Source: Chloroflexota bacterium
Lineage (GTDB): Bacteria > Chloroflexota > UBA6077 > JADZDV01
Direction: 5' to 3'
Assembly (NCBI GenBank): GCA_020850915.1
Contig: JADZDV010000172.1
Span: 1 to 11,235, forward strand
Length of the DNA stretch: 11,235 nucleotides
Shown: in pieces, positions 1 to 7,343 of the stretch
How positions within the stretch are numbered: position 1 is the stretch's first letter
Layout of the letters: the number at the start of each line of letters is the position of its first letter
Translations under genes and position numbers: made by a program
Notes under the pieces: generated by a model
What the model saw: only the letters and a program-made list of their open reading frames with translations
What the model was told of the DNA's origin: nothing
Database searches by the model: none

Positions 1-1289
1 GCCAGCTTGACGCCCATCCCGATCGGCAGGCCGCCGCCCACCGAGCCCCAATCGTTGATGTACATGAAGGTGCCTGGCTCGTAGGCGTCGAACTGCGTCC
101 GCATGTGCTTCGCCGCGTTGCCAGCGTCCACGATCACCACGCCATTGCTGGGCAGCACCTGGCGCACAGTGTGCGCCACGAACGGCGGATCGACCGGCAC
201 GGCGTCGGCCCGGACCATGGCCGCCCGCTCCGTCTGGAACGCGGTCCGAGCCCGCTCCAGCTCCGGCCACACTCGTGCCAGCCGCCCGGCCCGCGTCGCC
301 CGCTCGGTCAGCCCGTCGACGAAGCTCCGCGTCGAGCCAACCACCGCCAGCTCGACCGGGAACACCTGCCCGATCTGGGTGGCCACCGTGGCCTGATGGA
401 CGATCTTTGCGCGCGGCGGGATCACGCCGGACCTGAAGTCTGTCGAGAAGAAGTCGAAGCGTCCGCCGACCATGACGATCAGGTCGGCCTCGCGCACCAT
501 CTGGTTGGCCACGCTCGACCCGTTGCGGCCGATCATCCCCAGGCCCAGCGGGTGGGTGGAGGGGAAGGCGTCCACGGAGATCTGGAGCGTGGCGACCGGG
601 ACGCCGGTCAGCTCGGCCAGCCGCGCCAGCGCCTCGCCAGCCTCCTCGTGGATGACCCCGTTGCCGGCCATGAAGACCGGACGCTGCGCCTGATCGAGCA
701 GGCGCAGCGTCTCGTCGAGCTGGGGCGTGCTGCACTCCGGCCGCGCCTGGGCACGGTACGCGGCGGGCGCCCAGGCCTCTAGCTCCGTCTGGCCGGACCA
801 GACCTCGCGCGATGCCTCCAGGTGCACCGGCCCGAACGGGTCGTCCAGGGCGATCCGAAACGCGCGACGCAGCGCCTCCTGGACCTTGCCGGCGTGCGGG
901 ATGCCGTAGGCCCACCTGGTGATCGGCCGCATGAAGGTGAGCTGGTCGATATCCTGGCTCGTCTCCCGATGGCGGATCGCGTCCTCCTGGCAGCCGGCCA
1001 GGGTGATCATCGGCACGAAGCCCTTGTACGCCGCCGCGATGCCGGTCGCCAGGTTCGTCACGCCGGGCCCCTCGGTTGCCGTCACCACGCCCGGTCGCCC
1101 GGACTCACGCCCGAACCCGTAGGCCATGAAGGCAGCCCCCTGCTCATGGCGCGTCAGGATGAAGCGGATGTCCCGCGCGTCGCTCAGCGCGTCCACCACC
1201 CCGAGGTTCTGCGTGCCCGGGATTCCGAACACCAGCCCCACACCCTCGCGACGCAGGCACTCAACCATCGCCTGCCCACCGGTGACCAT
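1..1289 (-). CDS. Thiamine-diphosphate-dependent enzyme, acetolactate synthase-like (3' end outside window)
   Basis: About 429 codons are visible, read leftwards from an ATG at 1289-1287. An SD GGAGG sits 7 nt upstream, which supports this start. Family: ThDP enzymes of the acetolactate synthase / benzoylformate decarboxylase / oxalyl-CoA decarboxylase group. The N-terminal PYR domain shows VFGIPGT (20-26), the activating glutamate E49 in RHEQGAAFMAYG, and TEGPGVTN (72-79). A central domain follows, with MAGNG at 207-211. The PP domain starts near residue 380 (VVVVDAGN) and is cut after GGGLPIGMGVKLA (417-429), a few residues before the expected GDG Mg/ThDP motif. The frame is open throughout. 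The exact substrate cannot be read from the sequence. Nothing seen identifies a committed valine/isoleucine acetolactate synthase, and no small regulatory subunit gene lies beside it. It is the third gene of the LOG-MFS-ThDP run, 79 nt after the MFS stop. Confidence 0.9.
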   Translation of the reverse strand, partial: MVTGGQAMVECLRREGVGLVFGIPGTQNLGVVDALSDARDIRFILTRHEQGAAFMAYGFGRESGRPGVVTATEGPGVTNLATGIAAAYKGFVPMITLAGCQEDAIRHRETSQDIDQLTFMRPITRWAYGIPHAGKVQEALRRAFRIALDDPFGPVHLEASREVWSGQTELEAWAPAAYRAQARPECSTPQLDETLRLLDQAQRPVFMAGNGVIHEEAGEALARLAELTGVPVATLQISVDAFPSTHPLGLGMIGRNGSSVANQMVREADLIVMVGGRFDFFSTDFRSGVIPPRAKIVHQATVATQIGQVFPVELAVVGSTRSFVDGLTERATRAGRLARVWPELERARTAFQTERAAMVRADAVPVDPPFVAHTVRQVLPSNGVVIVDAGNAAKHMRTQFDAYEPGTFMYINDWGSVGGGLPIGMGVKL

Positions 1290-1340
1290 GCGCGCCCTCC
1301 GTCCTGACCAGCCTGCTCGGTCGTCGTGTTCTCGGTTGCG

Positions 1341-1385
1341 CCGAGCGGGGAAGGATTGCCGCGGCCTGTCACGCTCCCCGCTCGG
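1341..1385. repeat. 11-bp perfect inverted repeat around the MFS stop codon
   Basis: CCGAGCGGGGA (1341-1351) is the exact reverse complement of TCCCCGCTCGG (1375-1385), with 23 nt between. In the minus-strand transcript the hairpin holds the MFS stop codon (1371-1369) in its loop. A second short stem, CTCGG (1331-1335) with CCGAG (1341-1345), would compete for the same arm. No U-run follows, so this is not a standard intrinsic terminator. It may be an attenuator or processing site between the MFS and ThDP genes, or chance: by a rough count about half an 11-bp repeat with a short loop is expected per window at this base composition. Confidence 0.4.
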
Positions 1386-3042
1386 ATCGGCGGAGGCGCG
1401 CCGGGTCCTGGTGCGCCTCGCGTGGCGTGCCACCCGGCAGGAGCGACACCAGCGCCAGGCACAGCACCGACGTCACGAGTACGCCCAGGAACACCAGTTC
1501 GACGCCGCTCGCCAGGATCTCCTCGAGCTGTTGGAGCACACTCGGGTCCAGCGCCGCCCGCGCGTGCGCGTCGAGTAGCACCGTCGGGATCGCCAGCTCG
1601 TCCCCGCCAACCGCCGCCCGCGTCGCCTCCGGCAGGCCGGCGAGGTGCCTGAGCAGGGTCGCGTTGAACAGCGATCCCAGCGCTGCCACCCAGAGCGTGC
1701 TGCCGAGCTGGCGCGCGAACATCGTCGAGGCCGTCGCAACGCCCCGCGTGCGCCATGACACGGCCCCCTGGACCGCCACCAGCAGCGTGTTGTTCAGGAA
1801 GCCCATCCCGAGGCCCACTACGAACAGCGGCGCGCCGGTCCAGACCGGGCTTCTCATCCCCAGAGTGAGCGCCAGCAGCGCGCAGCCGACGACCACCAGC
1901 GCCGCTCCCAGCATCGACGTCGCGCGGTAGCCCAGCGCGATCATCGTCCGACCGGACACCGCGGCGGCGATCGGCCAGCCGATCGACATCGGCGTCAGGG
2001 TGAAGCCGGCCACCGTTGCCGGGGCGCCCAGGCTGCCCTGGACGAACAGCGGGACGAACGTCGAGATGCCAAGCAGCAGGCCACCCGCCAGCAGGGTCCC
2101 GCCATCGCCAATCGTCACGACCCGATTCCGGAACAGCCCCAGCGGCAGAATCGGCTCCGGCGCCCGCAGCTCCTGGCGGATGAACAGCGTCAGCAAGACT
2201 ACCGCCGCCGCGAACAGCCCCAGGCTCGGCGGCGCCGTCCAGGACCCGGCCACCCCACCCTGGAGCAGGGCCAGCAGCAGGCAGCTCACGCCAACCATGA
2301 GCAGGCCCGCGCCGGTGAAGTCGATGGTGTGCCGTGACCGTGCCAGCGGCTCGTGCAGGACGAAGTAGACGCCCAGAATGGCCAGCAGCGCGAACGGCAG
2401 GTTGACCCAGAACACCCAGGCCCAGTCCAGCCGCTCCACGATGAACCCACCCAGCAGCGGCCCGAGCAGCGAAGCAACCGCCCACATGCTGCTCAGCCAG
2501 CCCTGGATCCGGGCGCGCTCGCGCAGGGTGAAGATGTCTCCGACAATCGTGCTGGCGATCGGTTGCACCGCGCCCGCGCCCACCCCCTGGACGATGCGGA
2601 ACAGGATCAGTTGGACCATGCTCCCGGACAGCCCGCACAGCAGCGAGCCGACCAGGAACAGCCCCGTCCCGGCGACGAACACCAGCCGCCGGCCGAACAG
2701 GTCGGCGAGCTTCCCGTACAACGGGATCGTCGCTGCCTGGGCCAGCAGGAACACCGAGAACACCCAGGCAAACTCGGCAAACCCGCCCAGCTTGCTCACG
2801 ATCGACGGCATCGCCGTCGCCACGATGCTGCCCTCCATGGCAGAGAGGAACATCGCGAGCATCAGCGATGGCACGACGATCGCGCGGTTCGTCCCAGCCC
2901 ACGCCTGGGGCGACGCGGCCACCGCCTCCCCGGGCGCGCTCGCCTCCTGGCCATGACCGCTCGAGGCGGTGGCGCTCTCGTCGGACCGGCTGGCGGAGGC
3001 AGATGGAAGACGGCCTGGTCGCGGTGCGTCGGGCGGCCTCAT
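1369..3042 (-). CDS. DHA2-type MFS drug/metabolite exporter (EmrB/QacA-like)
   Basis: A 557-residue integral membrane protein, probably a proton-driven exporter with 14 helices. TM1 carries a MEGSIVATAMPSI segment (69-81), where E70 occupies the position usually held by an acidic residue in this family. Motif A is GKLADLFGRR (110-119). The antiporter motif C is SLLGPLLGG (191-199). A hydrophilic stretch at about 465-510 precedes the last helix (about 513-535), as in other DHA2 members. The substrate is not predictable. The ATG at 3042-3040 overlaps the LOG stop as ATGA, and a GGAGG lies 10 nt upstream, so the genes are probably translationally coupled. This start gives about 50 Ser/Ala/Pro/Gly-rich residues before TM1. 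A GTG at codon 41 (2922), preceded at only 2 nt by GGGGAGG, is a weaker alternative. The downstream neighbour is the ThDP enzyme. Confidence 0.92.
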   Translation of the reverse strand: MRPPDAPRPGRLPSASASRSDESATASSGHGQEASAPGEAVAASPQAWAGTNRAIVVPSLMLAMFLSAMEGSIVATAMPSIVSKLGGFAEFAWVFSVFLLAQAATIPLYGKLADLFGRRLVFVAGTGLFLVGSLLCGLSGSMVQLILFRIVQGVGAGAVQPIASTIVGDIFTLRERARIQGWLSSMWAVASLLGPLLGGFIVERLDWAWVFWVNLPFALLAILGVYFVLHEPLARSRHTIDFTGAGLLMVGVSCLLLALLQGGVAGSWTAPPSLGLFAAAVVLLTLFIRQELRAPEPILPLGLFRNRVVTIGDGGTLLAGGLLLGISTFVPLFVQGSLGAPATVAGFTLTPMSIGWPIAAAVSGRTMIALGYRATSMLGAALVVVGCALLALTLGMRSPVWTGAPLFVVGLGMGFLNNTLLVAVQGAVSWRTRGVATASTMFARQLGSTLWVAALGSLFNATLLRHLAGLPEATRAAVGGDELAIPTVLLDAHARAALDPSVLQQLEEILASGVELVFLGVLVTSVLCLALVSLLPGGTPREAHQDPARLRRSERGA

Positions 3043-3908
3043 TGAGGAGAGGCCTCCCTCGGCGGCGGCCGCCGAGGCGGTTTGCGCTCGCCGAGGATCC
3101 AGCGCGCTCGCGGCCCGAACGCCAGCCGCATCCCGTAGCGCCGCGTGGCGATGTCCCGAATGTGCCCCACCGCCAGCTCCGGGTCGTCGGTCAGCAGCAT
3201 CCGCTTCAGGTCAGCCGCGTCCACCGCGCCCCGCCGCTCCATCGAGCGCAGCAGCTCCAGCAAGGGCTGCCAGTACTCCACGTTGAGCAGGGCGATCGGG
3301 AACTCCCCCAGCTTCGCCGTCTGGACCAGCGTCAGCAGCTCGAACAGCTCGTCCAGCGTGCCGAAGCCGCCCGGCAGCGCGATGAACCCATACGAGTACT
3401 TGACCAGCATCACCTTCCGGACGAAGAAGTACCGGAACTCCACCATCCGGTCCAGGTACGGGTTCGGATGCTGCTCCCGCGGCAGGACGATGTTGCAGCC
3501 CACGGTCGCCCCGTGCCGCTCCTTCGCCCCGCGGTTCGCCGCCTCCATCAACCCCGGCCCGCCGCCCGTCATGACGGTGAAGCCGGCTCGGGCCAGCTCA
3601 GCGCCGGTGCGCCGCGCCAGGTCGTAGTACGCACTGCCCTCCAGGAAGCGCGCCGAGCCGAAGACCGTCACACACGGCCCCACGAAGTGGAGCGCCCGAA
3701 AGCCGCGGATGTACTCCCGGAAGATCCGAAACGCTCGCGCCAGCTCCGCCAGCCGCGAGTCCGGCCCGGCGAGGAACTCCTCCTCCTCCGGATGCGTCCC
3801 GACCAGCCAGTACTCAGCCTCTGAGTCCACCACTCCATTGCCGGCGGCCGCACCACGGCCCTTCTCGGATCGAGTGCTCCCGGCGGGCCGGTCTTCAGGC
3901 TGGCTCAT
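3039..3908 (-). CDS. LOG-family Rossmann-fold protein (nucleotide 5'-monophosphate phosphoribohydrolase-like)
   Basis: A 289-residue cytosolic protein. LOG proteins release the free base from nucleoside 5'-monophosphates, with cytokinin ribotides as the classic plant and microbial substrates. Both family signatures are present: GGGPGLMEAA (115-124) and PGGFGTLDE (179-187). FGSAR (83-87) opens the Rossmann core. The protein is longer than the roughly 190-residue minimal LOG because of an N-terminal extension and a Pro/Arg-rich tail. I chose the ATG at 3908-3906. A GGAGG lies upstream, although its 12-13 nt spacing is long. An in-frame ATG at 4055 would add 49 Arg/Gly-rich residues that do not look like the family and would fill most of the divergent promoter region. 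The stop overlaps the MFS start. No isopentenyltransferase gene is present, so true cytokinin production is not implied. The natural substrate is unknown. Confidence 0.9.
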   Translation of the reverse strand: MSQPEDRPAGSTRSEKGRGAAAGNGVVDSEAEYWLVGTHPEEEEFLAGPDSRLAELARAFRIFREYIRGFRALHFVGPCVTVFGSARFLEGSAYYDLARRTGAELARAGFTVMTGGGPGLMEAANRGAKERHGATVGCNIVLPREQHPNPYLDRMVEFRYFFVRKVMLVKYSYGFIALPGGFGTLDELFELLTLVQTAKLGEFPIALLNVEYWQPLLELLRSMERRGAVDAADLKRMLLTDDPELAVGHIRDIATRRYGMRLAFGPRARWILGERKPPRRPPPREASPQ

Positions 3909-4127
3909 ACGCGTGTGACGGCCTCCAGACCAGTGTGCGACACAACCGATGCAGTGTAGGCCACGGCGGCCGCGCCGCGCCGCGCCCGGCCCAGGGCTCC
4001 CCGCGCTGAGCGAGCGTCTGACTCCAGGCCAGCGGACCCTGGCGCGGGCTAGCAAGCGATGACAGCGTACCGCGTGCGCCGCCGGCTCCGCGGCGCGCTA
4101 CTCCGCCCGTTCCGGCCAGATTGGACC

Positions 4128-4156
4128 TTGCAGCCGGTCTGCCAGAACCCTAGAAG
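4128..4156 (+). promoter_or_regulatory. Putative promoter for the VOC gene
   Basis: The hexamers TTGCAG and TAGAAG are separated by 17 nt, an ideal spacing, with modest matches to the -35 (3/6) and -10 (4/6) consensus. The predicted start of transcription, about 4163, falls inside the GAAC-N4-GTTC palindrome. This gives a leader of roughly 65 nt before the GTG start at 4229. Inference from sequence only. Confidence 0.3.
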
Positions 4157-4170
4157 AGAACATGCGTTCG
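4157..4170 (-). promoter_or_regulatory. SOS-box-like palindrome (GAAC-N4-GTTC) in the LOG/VOC divergent region
   Basis: Read on the minus strand the site is CGAACGCATGTTCT. It matches the Gram-positive LexA consensus CGAACRNRYGTTYC at 13 of 14 positions. It differs at only two central bases from the site in the leader of the MrfA-like helicase gene (7496-7509). It directly abuts the putative -10 of the VOC gene, a position where a bound repressor would block initiation. Whether LexA or another regulator binds here is inference. Confidence 0.45.
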
Positions 4171-4228
4171 CAATCCAAAGCGGGCGCGCCGGTGGGGGCC
4201 ACCCTGCCGGACGGGCGAGGAGGTCATC

Positions 4229-4579
4229 GTGGCGCATCCGGTGGTGCACTTCGAGATCATGGGGCGGAACGGCGAGGCGGCCCAGCGGTTCTACGCATCC
4301 CTGTTCGACTGGAAGATCGATACGGAGTCGATGGGCGGCGGCTACGGCCTGGTCGCGGGCGAAGCGGGCGGAATTGGCGGCGGCATCATGGGCCTGCCGG
4401 AGTACCCGCCATCCGTGATGATCTACGTTCAGGTGGAGAACCTGGAGGAGCACCTGGCAAAGGCCGAAAGCCTGGGCGGCAAGCGCATCTATGAGCCCCA
4501 GGAGATCCCCGGCGTCGGCGCCTGGGCGAGCTTTGCCGATCCAGATGGCAACGTGATCGGTCTGTTCAAGCCGCGCTAG
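4229..4579 (+). CDS. VOC-family (glyoxalase/bleomycin-resistance fold) small protein
   Basis: A 116-residue single-domain protein. It starts at GTG (4229-4231) with a strong SD, GAGGAGGT (4217-4224), 4 nt before it. The N-terminal half shows VHFEI (6-10) and FYASLFDWKI (21-30). The C-terminal half ends with FADPDGNVIGLF (102-113), the typical last strand of vicinal-oxygen-chelate domains. H7 may be a metal ligand. One such domain normally dimerises to form the active site. The family includes glyoxalase I, dioxygenases, epimerases and antibiotic-binding proteins, and nothing here selects one. A glycine-rich stretch (GGGYG, GEAGGIGGG) resembles VOC proteins of unknown role in high-GC bacteria. 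It is monocistronic as far as can be seen, divergent from LOG, with a hairpin 7 nt past its stop. Confidence 0.88.
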   Translation: MAHPVVHFEIMGRNGEAAQRFYASLFDWKIDTESMGGGYGLVAGEAGGIGGGIMGLPEYPPSVMIYVQVENLEEHLAKAESLGGKRIYEPQEIPGVGAWASFADPDGNVIGLFKPR

Positions 4580-4670
4580 CGTCTCTGGCCGAGTCGTCTC
4601 GGTCTGCGGCCAGAAGGTCGGGCGCCCCGCCCTCGCGGAGCGCCCGCTGATACCGTCGTTGCTCGCCCAT
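4566..4670 (-). CDS. Possible 34-residue micro-ORF, unknown function
   Basis: A minus-strand ATG at 4670-4668 is preceded 4 nt upstream by GGAGGAG (bases 4681-4675), one of the best SD sites in the window. The frame runs 34 codons to a TGA at 4568-4566 and overlaps the last 14 bases of the convergent VOC gene. The product would begin MGEQRRYQRALREGG and be highly charged, with no hydrophobic segment and no family I recognise. Length and composition give little support, so it may be noise. Confidence 0.2.
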   Translation of the reverse strand: MGEQRRYQRALREGGAPDLLAADRDDSARDASAA

Positions 4671-4985
4671 CACGCTCCTCCGCGCGATCCCCCCACGCGG
4701 CATCCCGGCCTGTCGCGGTCGTCCCGCCTGGCCGGAGGTAGATCGGATGTCTGGGTGGTGTGGCGTCAACCCAGACTGCGCGGGCGACCGTGATCGGCAA
4801 CAGCCCGGGCTGCTAGAGTCCCCCAGGGCGGACGTCTTCGGGACAGCCATCGGAGACGCGGCCGGAGCGCGTGCGGGACGTGACGCTTGCGCCGGTGGAA
4901 GGCTGGCGGCGAAACTGATCTCATCGCTCGGCTCCGAATGGATGCATGGCGCCCGTAGCTGAAAAAGGCCAGCGGAGATGACCCG
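4580..4985. other. 406-bp intergenic gap before the molybdoenzyme gene
   Basis: No convincing gene lies here apart from the doubtful micro-ORF at its left end. Other features seen: a GGGCGC/GCGCCC repeat (4620-4625, 4640-4645), an 8-bp inverted repeat GTCTGGGT/ACCCAGAC (4749-4756, 4769-4776) that is expected by chance at this GC content, and TGCTAGAGT (4811-4819), which looks like an extended -10 (TGN plus TAGAGT). The last could be the promoter of the downstream gene with a leader of about 160 nt. No -35 match accompanies it. Confidence 0.4.
4587..4604 (+). terminator. Possible hairpin terminator after the VOC gene
   Basis: GGCCGAG (4587-4593) can pair with CTCGGTC (4598-4604), with one G-U pair, around a TCGT tetraloop. 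The stem begins 7 nt after the VOC stop. An alternative 8-bp stem uses TCTGGCCG (4584-4591) and CGGCCAGA (4607-4614). No T-run follows, so classic intrinsic termination is not shown. Confidence 0.25.
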
Positions 4986-7343
4986 ATGTCGACCCCGATC
5001 AGGACACCCAGGATGCTCGGCCAGCCGATCAAGCGCCGCGAGGACCCCCGCCTGATCACCGGCGCCGGGCAGTACCTCGACGACCTCACGCTCCCGGGCA
5101 TGCTGCACCTGGCCGTCGTTCGGAGCCCGCACGGTCACGCCAGAGTTGCCGGCATTGACGCCAGCGAGGCCTTGAAGCTGCCGGGCGTTGTCGCTGTGCT
5201 CACCGCCAGAGAGATTGACGGCGAGACGACCGGCCAGCTCCCGTACGAGTTCGGCTGGGCCCCGTTCGAGAACGTCAACGATGTCGGTCGTGGCCCGCTG
5301 GCCACCGACCGGGTCCGGTACGTCGGCGATCCTGTCGCGGCGGTGATCGCGGAGACTCGCTACGGCGCGCGCGACGCCGCCGCGGCCGTCCAGGTCGACT
5401 ATGAGCCCCTGCCAGCCGTGGTCGATCCCGAACAGGCGCTTCTCCCCGGCGCGCCGCTGCTCTTCGAAGCGTCCGGCACCAACCTGGGACACACCCAGAC
5501 CAAGACGGCCGGCGAACTCGACGCGGCGTTCGCCCAGGCCGACCGGACGGTCAGCATCCGCGTGGTCAATCAGCGGGTCATTCCGGCGCCAATGGAGACG
5601 CGTGGCGCGCTGGCGATCTGGCGTCCGGACGGCGCCGGTACGCCCGGCGAGCTCACCCTGTACGAGACCACCCAGAACGCCCACGGGCTGCGCAGGGCAC
5701 TGGCGCCGCTGCTGGGGTACCCCGAGCACAAAGTCCGCGTGATCGTGCCGGACATGGGTGGCGGCTTCGGGAACCGAGCGGATTGCGCCCCGGAGACGGT
5801 GCTGACCTGCATCGCGGCGAAGCGGCTGGGCCGGCCGGTCAAGTACCAGGAGACCCGCACCGAGAGCAACCAGGCCGCGATGCATGGCCGCGGCCAGACG
5901 GACCTCGTGGAGGCGGCCGTCAGGAGCGACGGCAAGGTCCTGGGTCTCAAGGTTACGGCGATCTGTGACATTGGCGCCTACAACCAGTTCCTCTCGCCGC
6001 TCATGGGCATGCTGACCGGCGTGATGCTCCCCGGCACGTACGATATTCCAAACCTGCGCTACGAGCTGAAAGGCGTCTATACGAACAAGACGCCGGTCGG
6101 CGCGTACCGCGGCGCGGGCCGACCCGAGGCGACCTATCTGCTCGAATGCCTGATGGACGCCGTCGCCCATGAGCTGGAGCTCGACCCGGCCGAGGCGCGG
6201 CGCAGGAACTTCATCCCGAAGGACGCTTTCCCCCACACCACGCCGTTCGGCACCAGCTACGACACGGGCGACTACGAGCGTGCGCTCGACCGGGCGCTCG
6301 AAGTCTCGGGGTACGCCAGCCTGCGCCAGGAGCAGCGGCGGGCCGCCGCCGACGGCAAGCTGATGGGCATCGGCCTGGCGGCGTACGTGGAGATCTGCGG
6401 CTTCGGACCCTGGGAGCAGGCCACTGTCCGGGTCGACCCTGACGGCAGGATCCGGGCGTACACTGGCGTCTCGCCGCACGGCCAGGGCACGGCGACAACG
6501 CTGGCCCAGCTCATCGCCGACGACCTGGGCGTGAGCATCGACGACATCGTCGTCATCCACGGCGACACCGCGCAGGTCCCGGCCGGCAACGGCACTGGCG
6601 GCAGCCGAGGCGTCGTCCAGGGCGGCAGCGCGATGCTGCTGGCGTCAGGCCAGGTGCGGGAGAAAGCTGTCCGGATCGCGGCGCACCTGCTGGAAGCCTC
6701 CCCGGACGACGTCCAGGTGACCGCCAGCGGCTTTGCCATCGCGGGCGCCGGGGACCGCGAGAAGACGCTCCGCGAAGTCGCGGCCGCGGCGTATGGCGGC
6801 AACGTCCCCGCCGGCGACGAGCCGGGCCTGGAGGCAACCCGCTTCTTCACGGCGCCCGGCGAGACGTTCCCCTTCGGGGTGCACGTCGCGGTGGTGGACG
6901 TCGATCCTGAAACCGGGCGGACAACGCTGCGCCGCTTTGTCGCTGTTGACGACTGCGGGACGGTGGTCAACCCGCTGCTGCTGGACGGCCAGCGCCACGG
7001 GGGGATCGCCCAGGGCGCGGCTCAGGCGCTCTGCGAGGCGGTCGTCTATGACGAGAACGGCCAGCTCCTGACGAGCACGTTCGGCGACTACGCCATCCCG
7101 ACGGCCGCCTCCCTGCCGGCGTTCGAGCTCGACCGCACCGAGACGCCCTCGCCGCGCAACCCGCTCGGCGCCAAGGGGATCGGCGAGGCCGGCACGATCG
7201 GCAGCACGCCGGCGGTCCGGAGCGCCGTTCTGGACGCACTCCGGCAAGCCGGCGTGCAGAGCTTTGACATGCCAGCCTCTTCGGAGAAAGTCTGGCGAGC
7301 GCTCCAGGCGATCGGACCCGATGCTCCACGCTCTCGCCCATGA
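4986..7343 (+). CDS. Xanthine dehydrogenase/CO dehydrogenase-family molybdopterin-binding catalytic subunit
   Basis: A complete 785-residue large subunit of a molybdenum hydroxylase. This family inserts oxygen from water into carbon centres of purines, aldehydes, aromatics or CO. The N-terminus has the standard RREDPRLITGAGQYLDD. GGGFG (258-262) contacts the cofactor. AYRGAGRP (373-380) replaces the AYxCSFR loop of true (form I) CO dehydrogenase, so this is the broad form II/aldehyde-oxidase-like type. GAKGIGEAG (728-736) carries the catalytic base E734. The ATG at 4986 has GGAG 8 nt upstream. These enzymes usually need a 2Fe-2S subunit and an FAD subunit, often encoded next door. Neither is found beside this gene, and no fused ferredoxin domain is present. 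It is a cytosolic-type protein with no signal peptide seen. moaD and moaE downstream supply a step of its cofactor pathway. Substrate unknown. Confidence 0.93.
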   Translation: MSTPIRTPRMLGQPIKRREDPRLITGAGQYLDDLTLPGMLHLAVVRSPHGHARVAGIDASEALKLPGVVAVLTAREIDGETTGQLPYEFGWAPFENVNDVGRGPLATDRVRYVGDPVAAVIAETRYGARDAAAAVQVDYEPLPAVVDPEQALLPGAPLLFEASGTNLGHTQTKTAGELDAAFAQADRTVSIRVVNQRVIPAPMETRGALAIWRPDGAGTPGELTLYETTQNAHGLRRALAPLLGYPEHKVRVIVPDMGGGFGNRADCAPETVLTCIAAKRLGRPVKYQETRTESNQAAMHGRGQTDLVEAAVRSDGKVLGLKVTAICDIGAYNQFLSPLMGMLTGVMLPGTYDIPNLRYELKGVYTNKTPVGAYRGAGRPEATYLLECLMDAVAHELELDPAEARRRNFIPKDAFPHTTPFGTSYDTGDYERALDRALEVSGYASLRQEQRRAAADGKLMGIGLAAYVEICGFGPWEQATVRVDPDGRIRAYTGVSPHGQGTATTLAQLIADDLGVSIDDIVVIHGDTAQVPAGNGTGGSRGVVQGGSAMLLASGQVREKAVRIAAHLLEASPDDVQVTASGFAIAGAGDREKTLREVAAAAYGGNVPAGDEPGLEATRFFTAPGETFPFGVHVAVVDVDPETGRTTLRRFVAVDDCGTVVNPLLLDGQRHGGIAQGAAQALCEAVVYDENGQLLTSTFGDYAIPTAASLPAFELDRTETPSPRNPLGAKGIGEAGTIGSTPAVRSAVLDALRQAGVQSFDMPASSEKVWRALQAIGPDAPRSRP

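Larger units (their letters stand above)
3909..4228. other. Divergent intergenic region between LOG and VOC genes
   Basis: This 320-bp non-coding stretch separates two oppositely transcribed genes and should hold both promoters. Plus side: TTGCAG (4128-4133), 17 nt, TAGAAG (4151-4156), then a GAAC-N4-GTTC palindrome at 4157-4170. Minus side: TACACT (3958-3953) is a possible -10 for LOG, with no recognisable -35 in the very GC-rich block at about 3961-3995. An open frame extends LOG upstream to 4055, but its translation is low-complexity and unlike the family. I see no RNA gene. Confidence 0.5.

Noticed and set aside
1488..1501. Third GAAC-N4-GTTC site (CGAACTGGTGTTCC on the minus strand)
   Set aside because: It lies inside the MFS coding sequence, encoding Glu-Leu-Val-Phe in a membrane segment, with no promoter nearby. 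It is most likely chance and is a reminder that such dyads can arise within genes.
1184..2902. 572-codon minus-strand frame overlapping the MFS and ThDP genes
   Set aside because: It is another frame of the same strand. The real genes in this interval show family motifs and SD sites, and this one does not.
3039..3908. LOG gene as evidence of a cytokinin biosynthesis locus
   Set aside because: No isopentenyltransferase or cytochrome P450 gene is present, and most bacterial LOG-family proteins lack a proven cytokinin role.
3909..4055. Longer LOG start at 4055
   Set aside because: It adds 49 Arg/Gly-rich residues unlike LOG proteins and would cover much of the divergent promoter region. The ATG at 3908 has a plausible SD.
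4749..4776. 8-bp inverted repeat GTCTGGGT/ACCCAGAC
   Set aside because: Many stems of this length are expected by chance in a window of this composition, and no promoter or T-run gives it context.
4566..6560. 664-codon open frame on the minus strand opposite the molybdoenzyme gene
   Set aside because: The translation is Arg/Gly/Val-rich with no recognisable family. It is antisense to a gene with full conserved motifs. Long antisense frames are common at this GC content.
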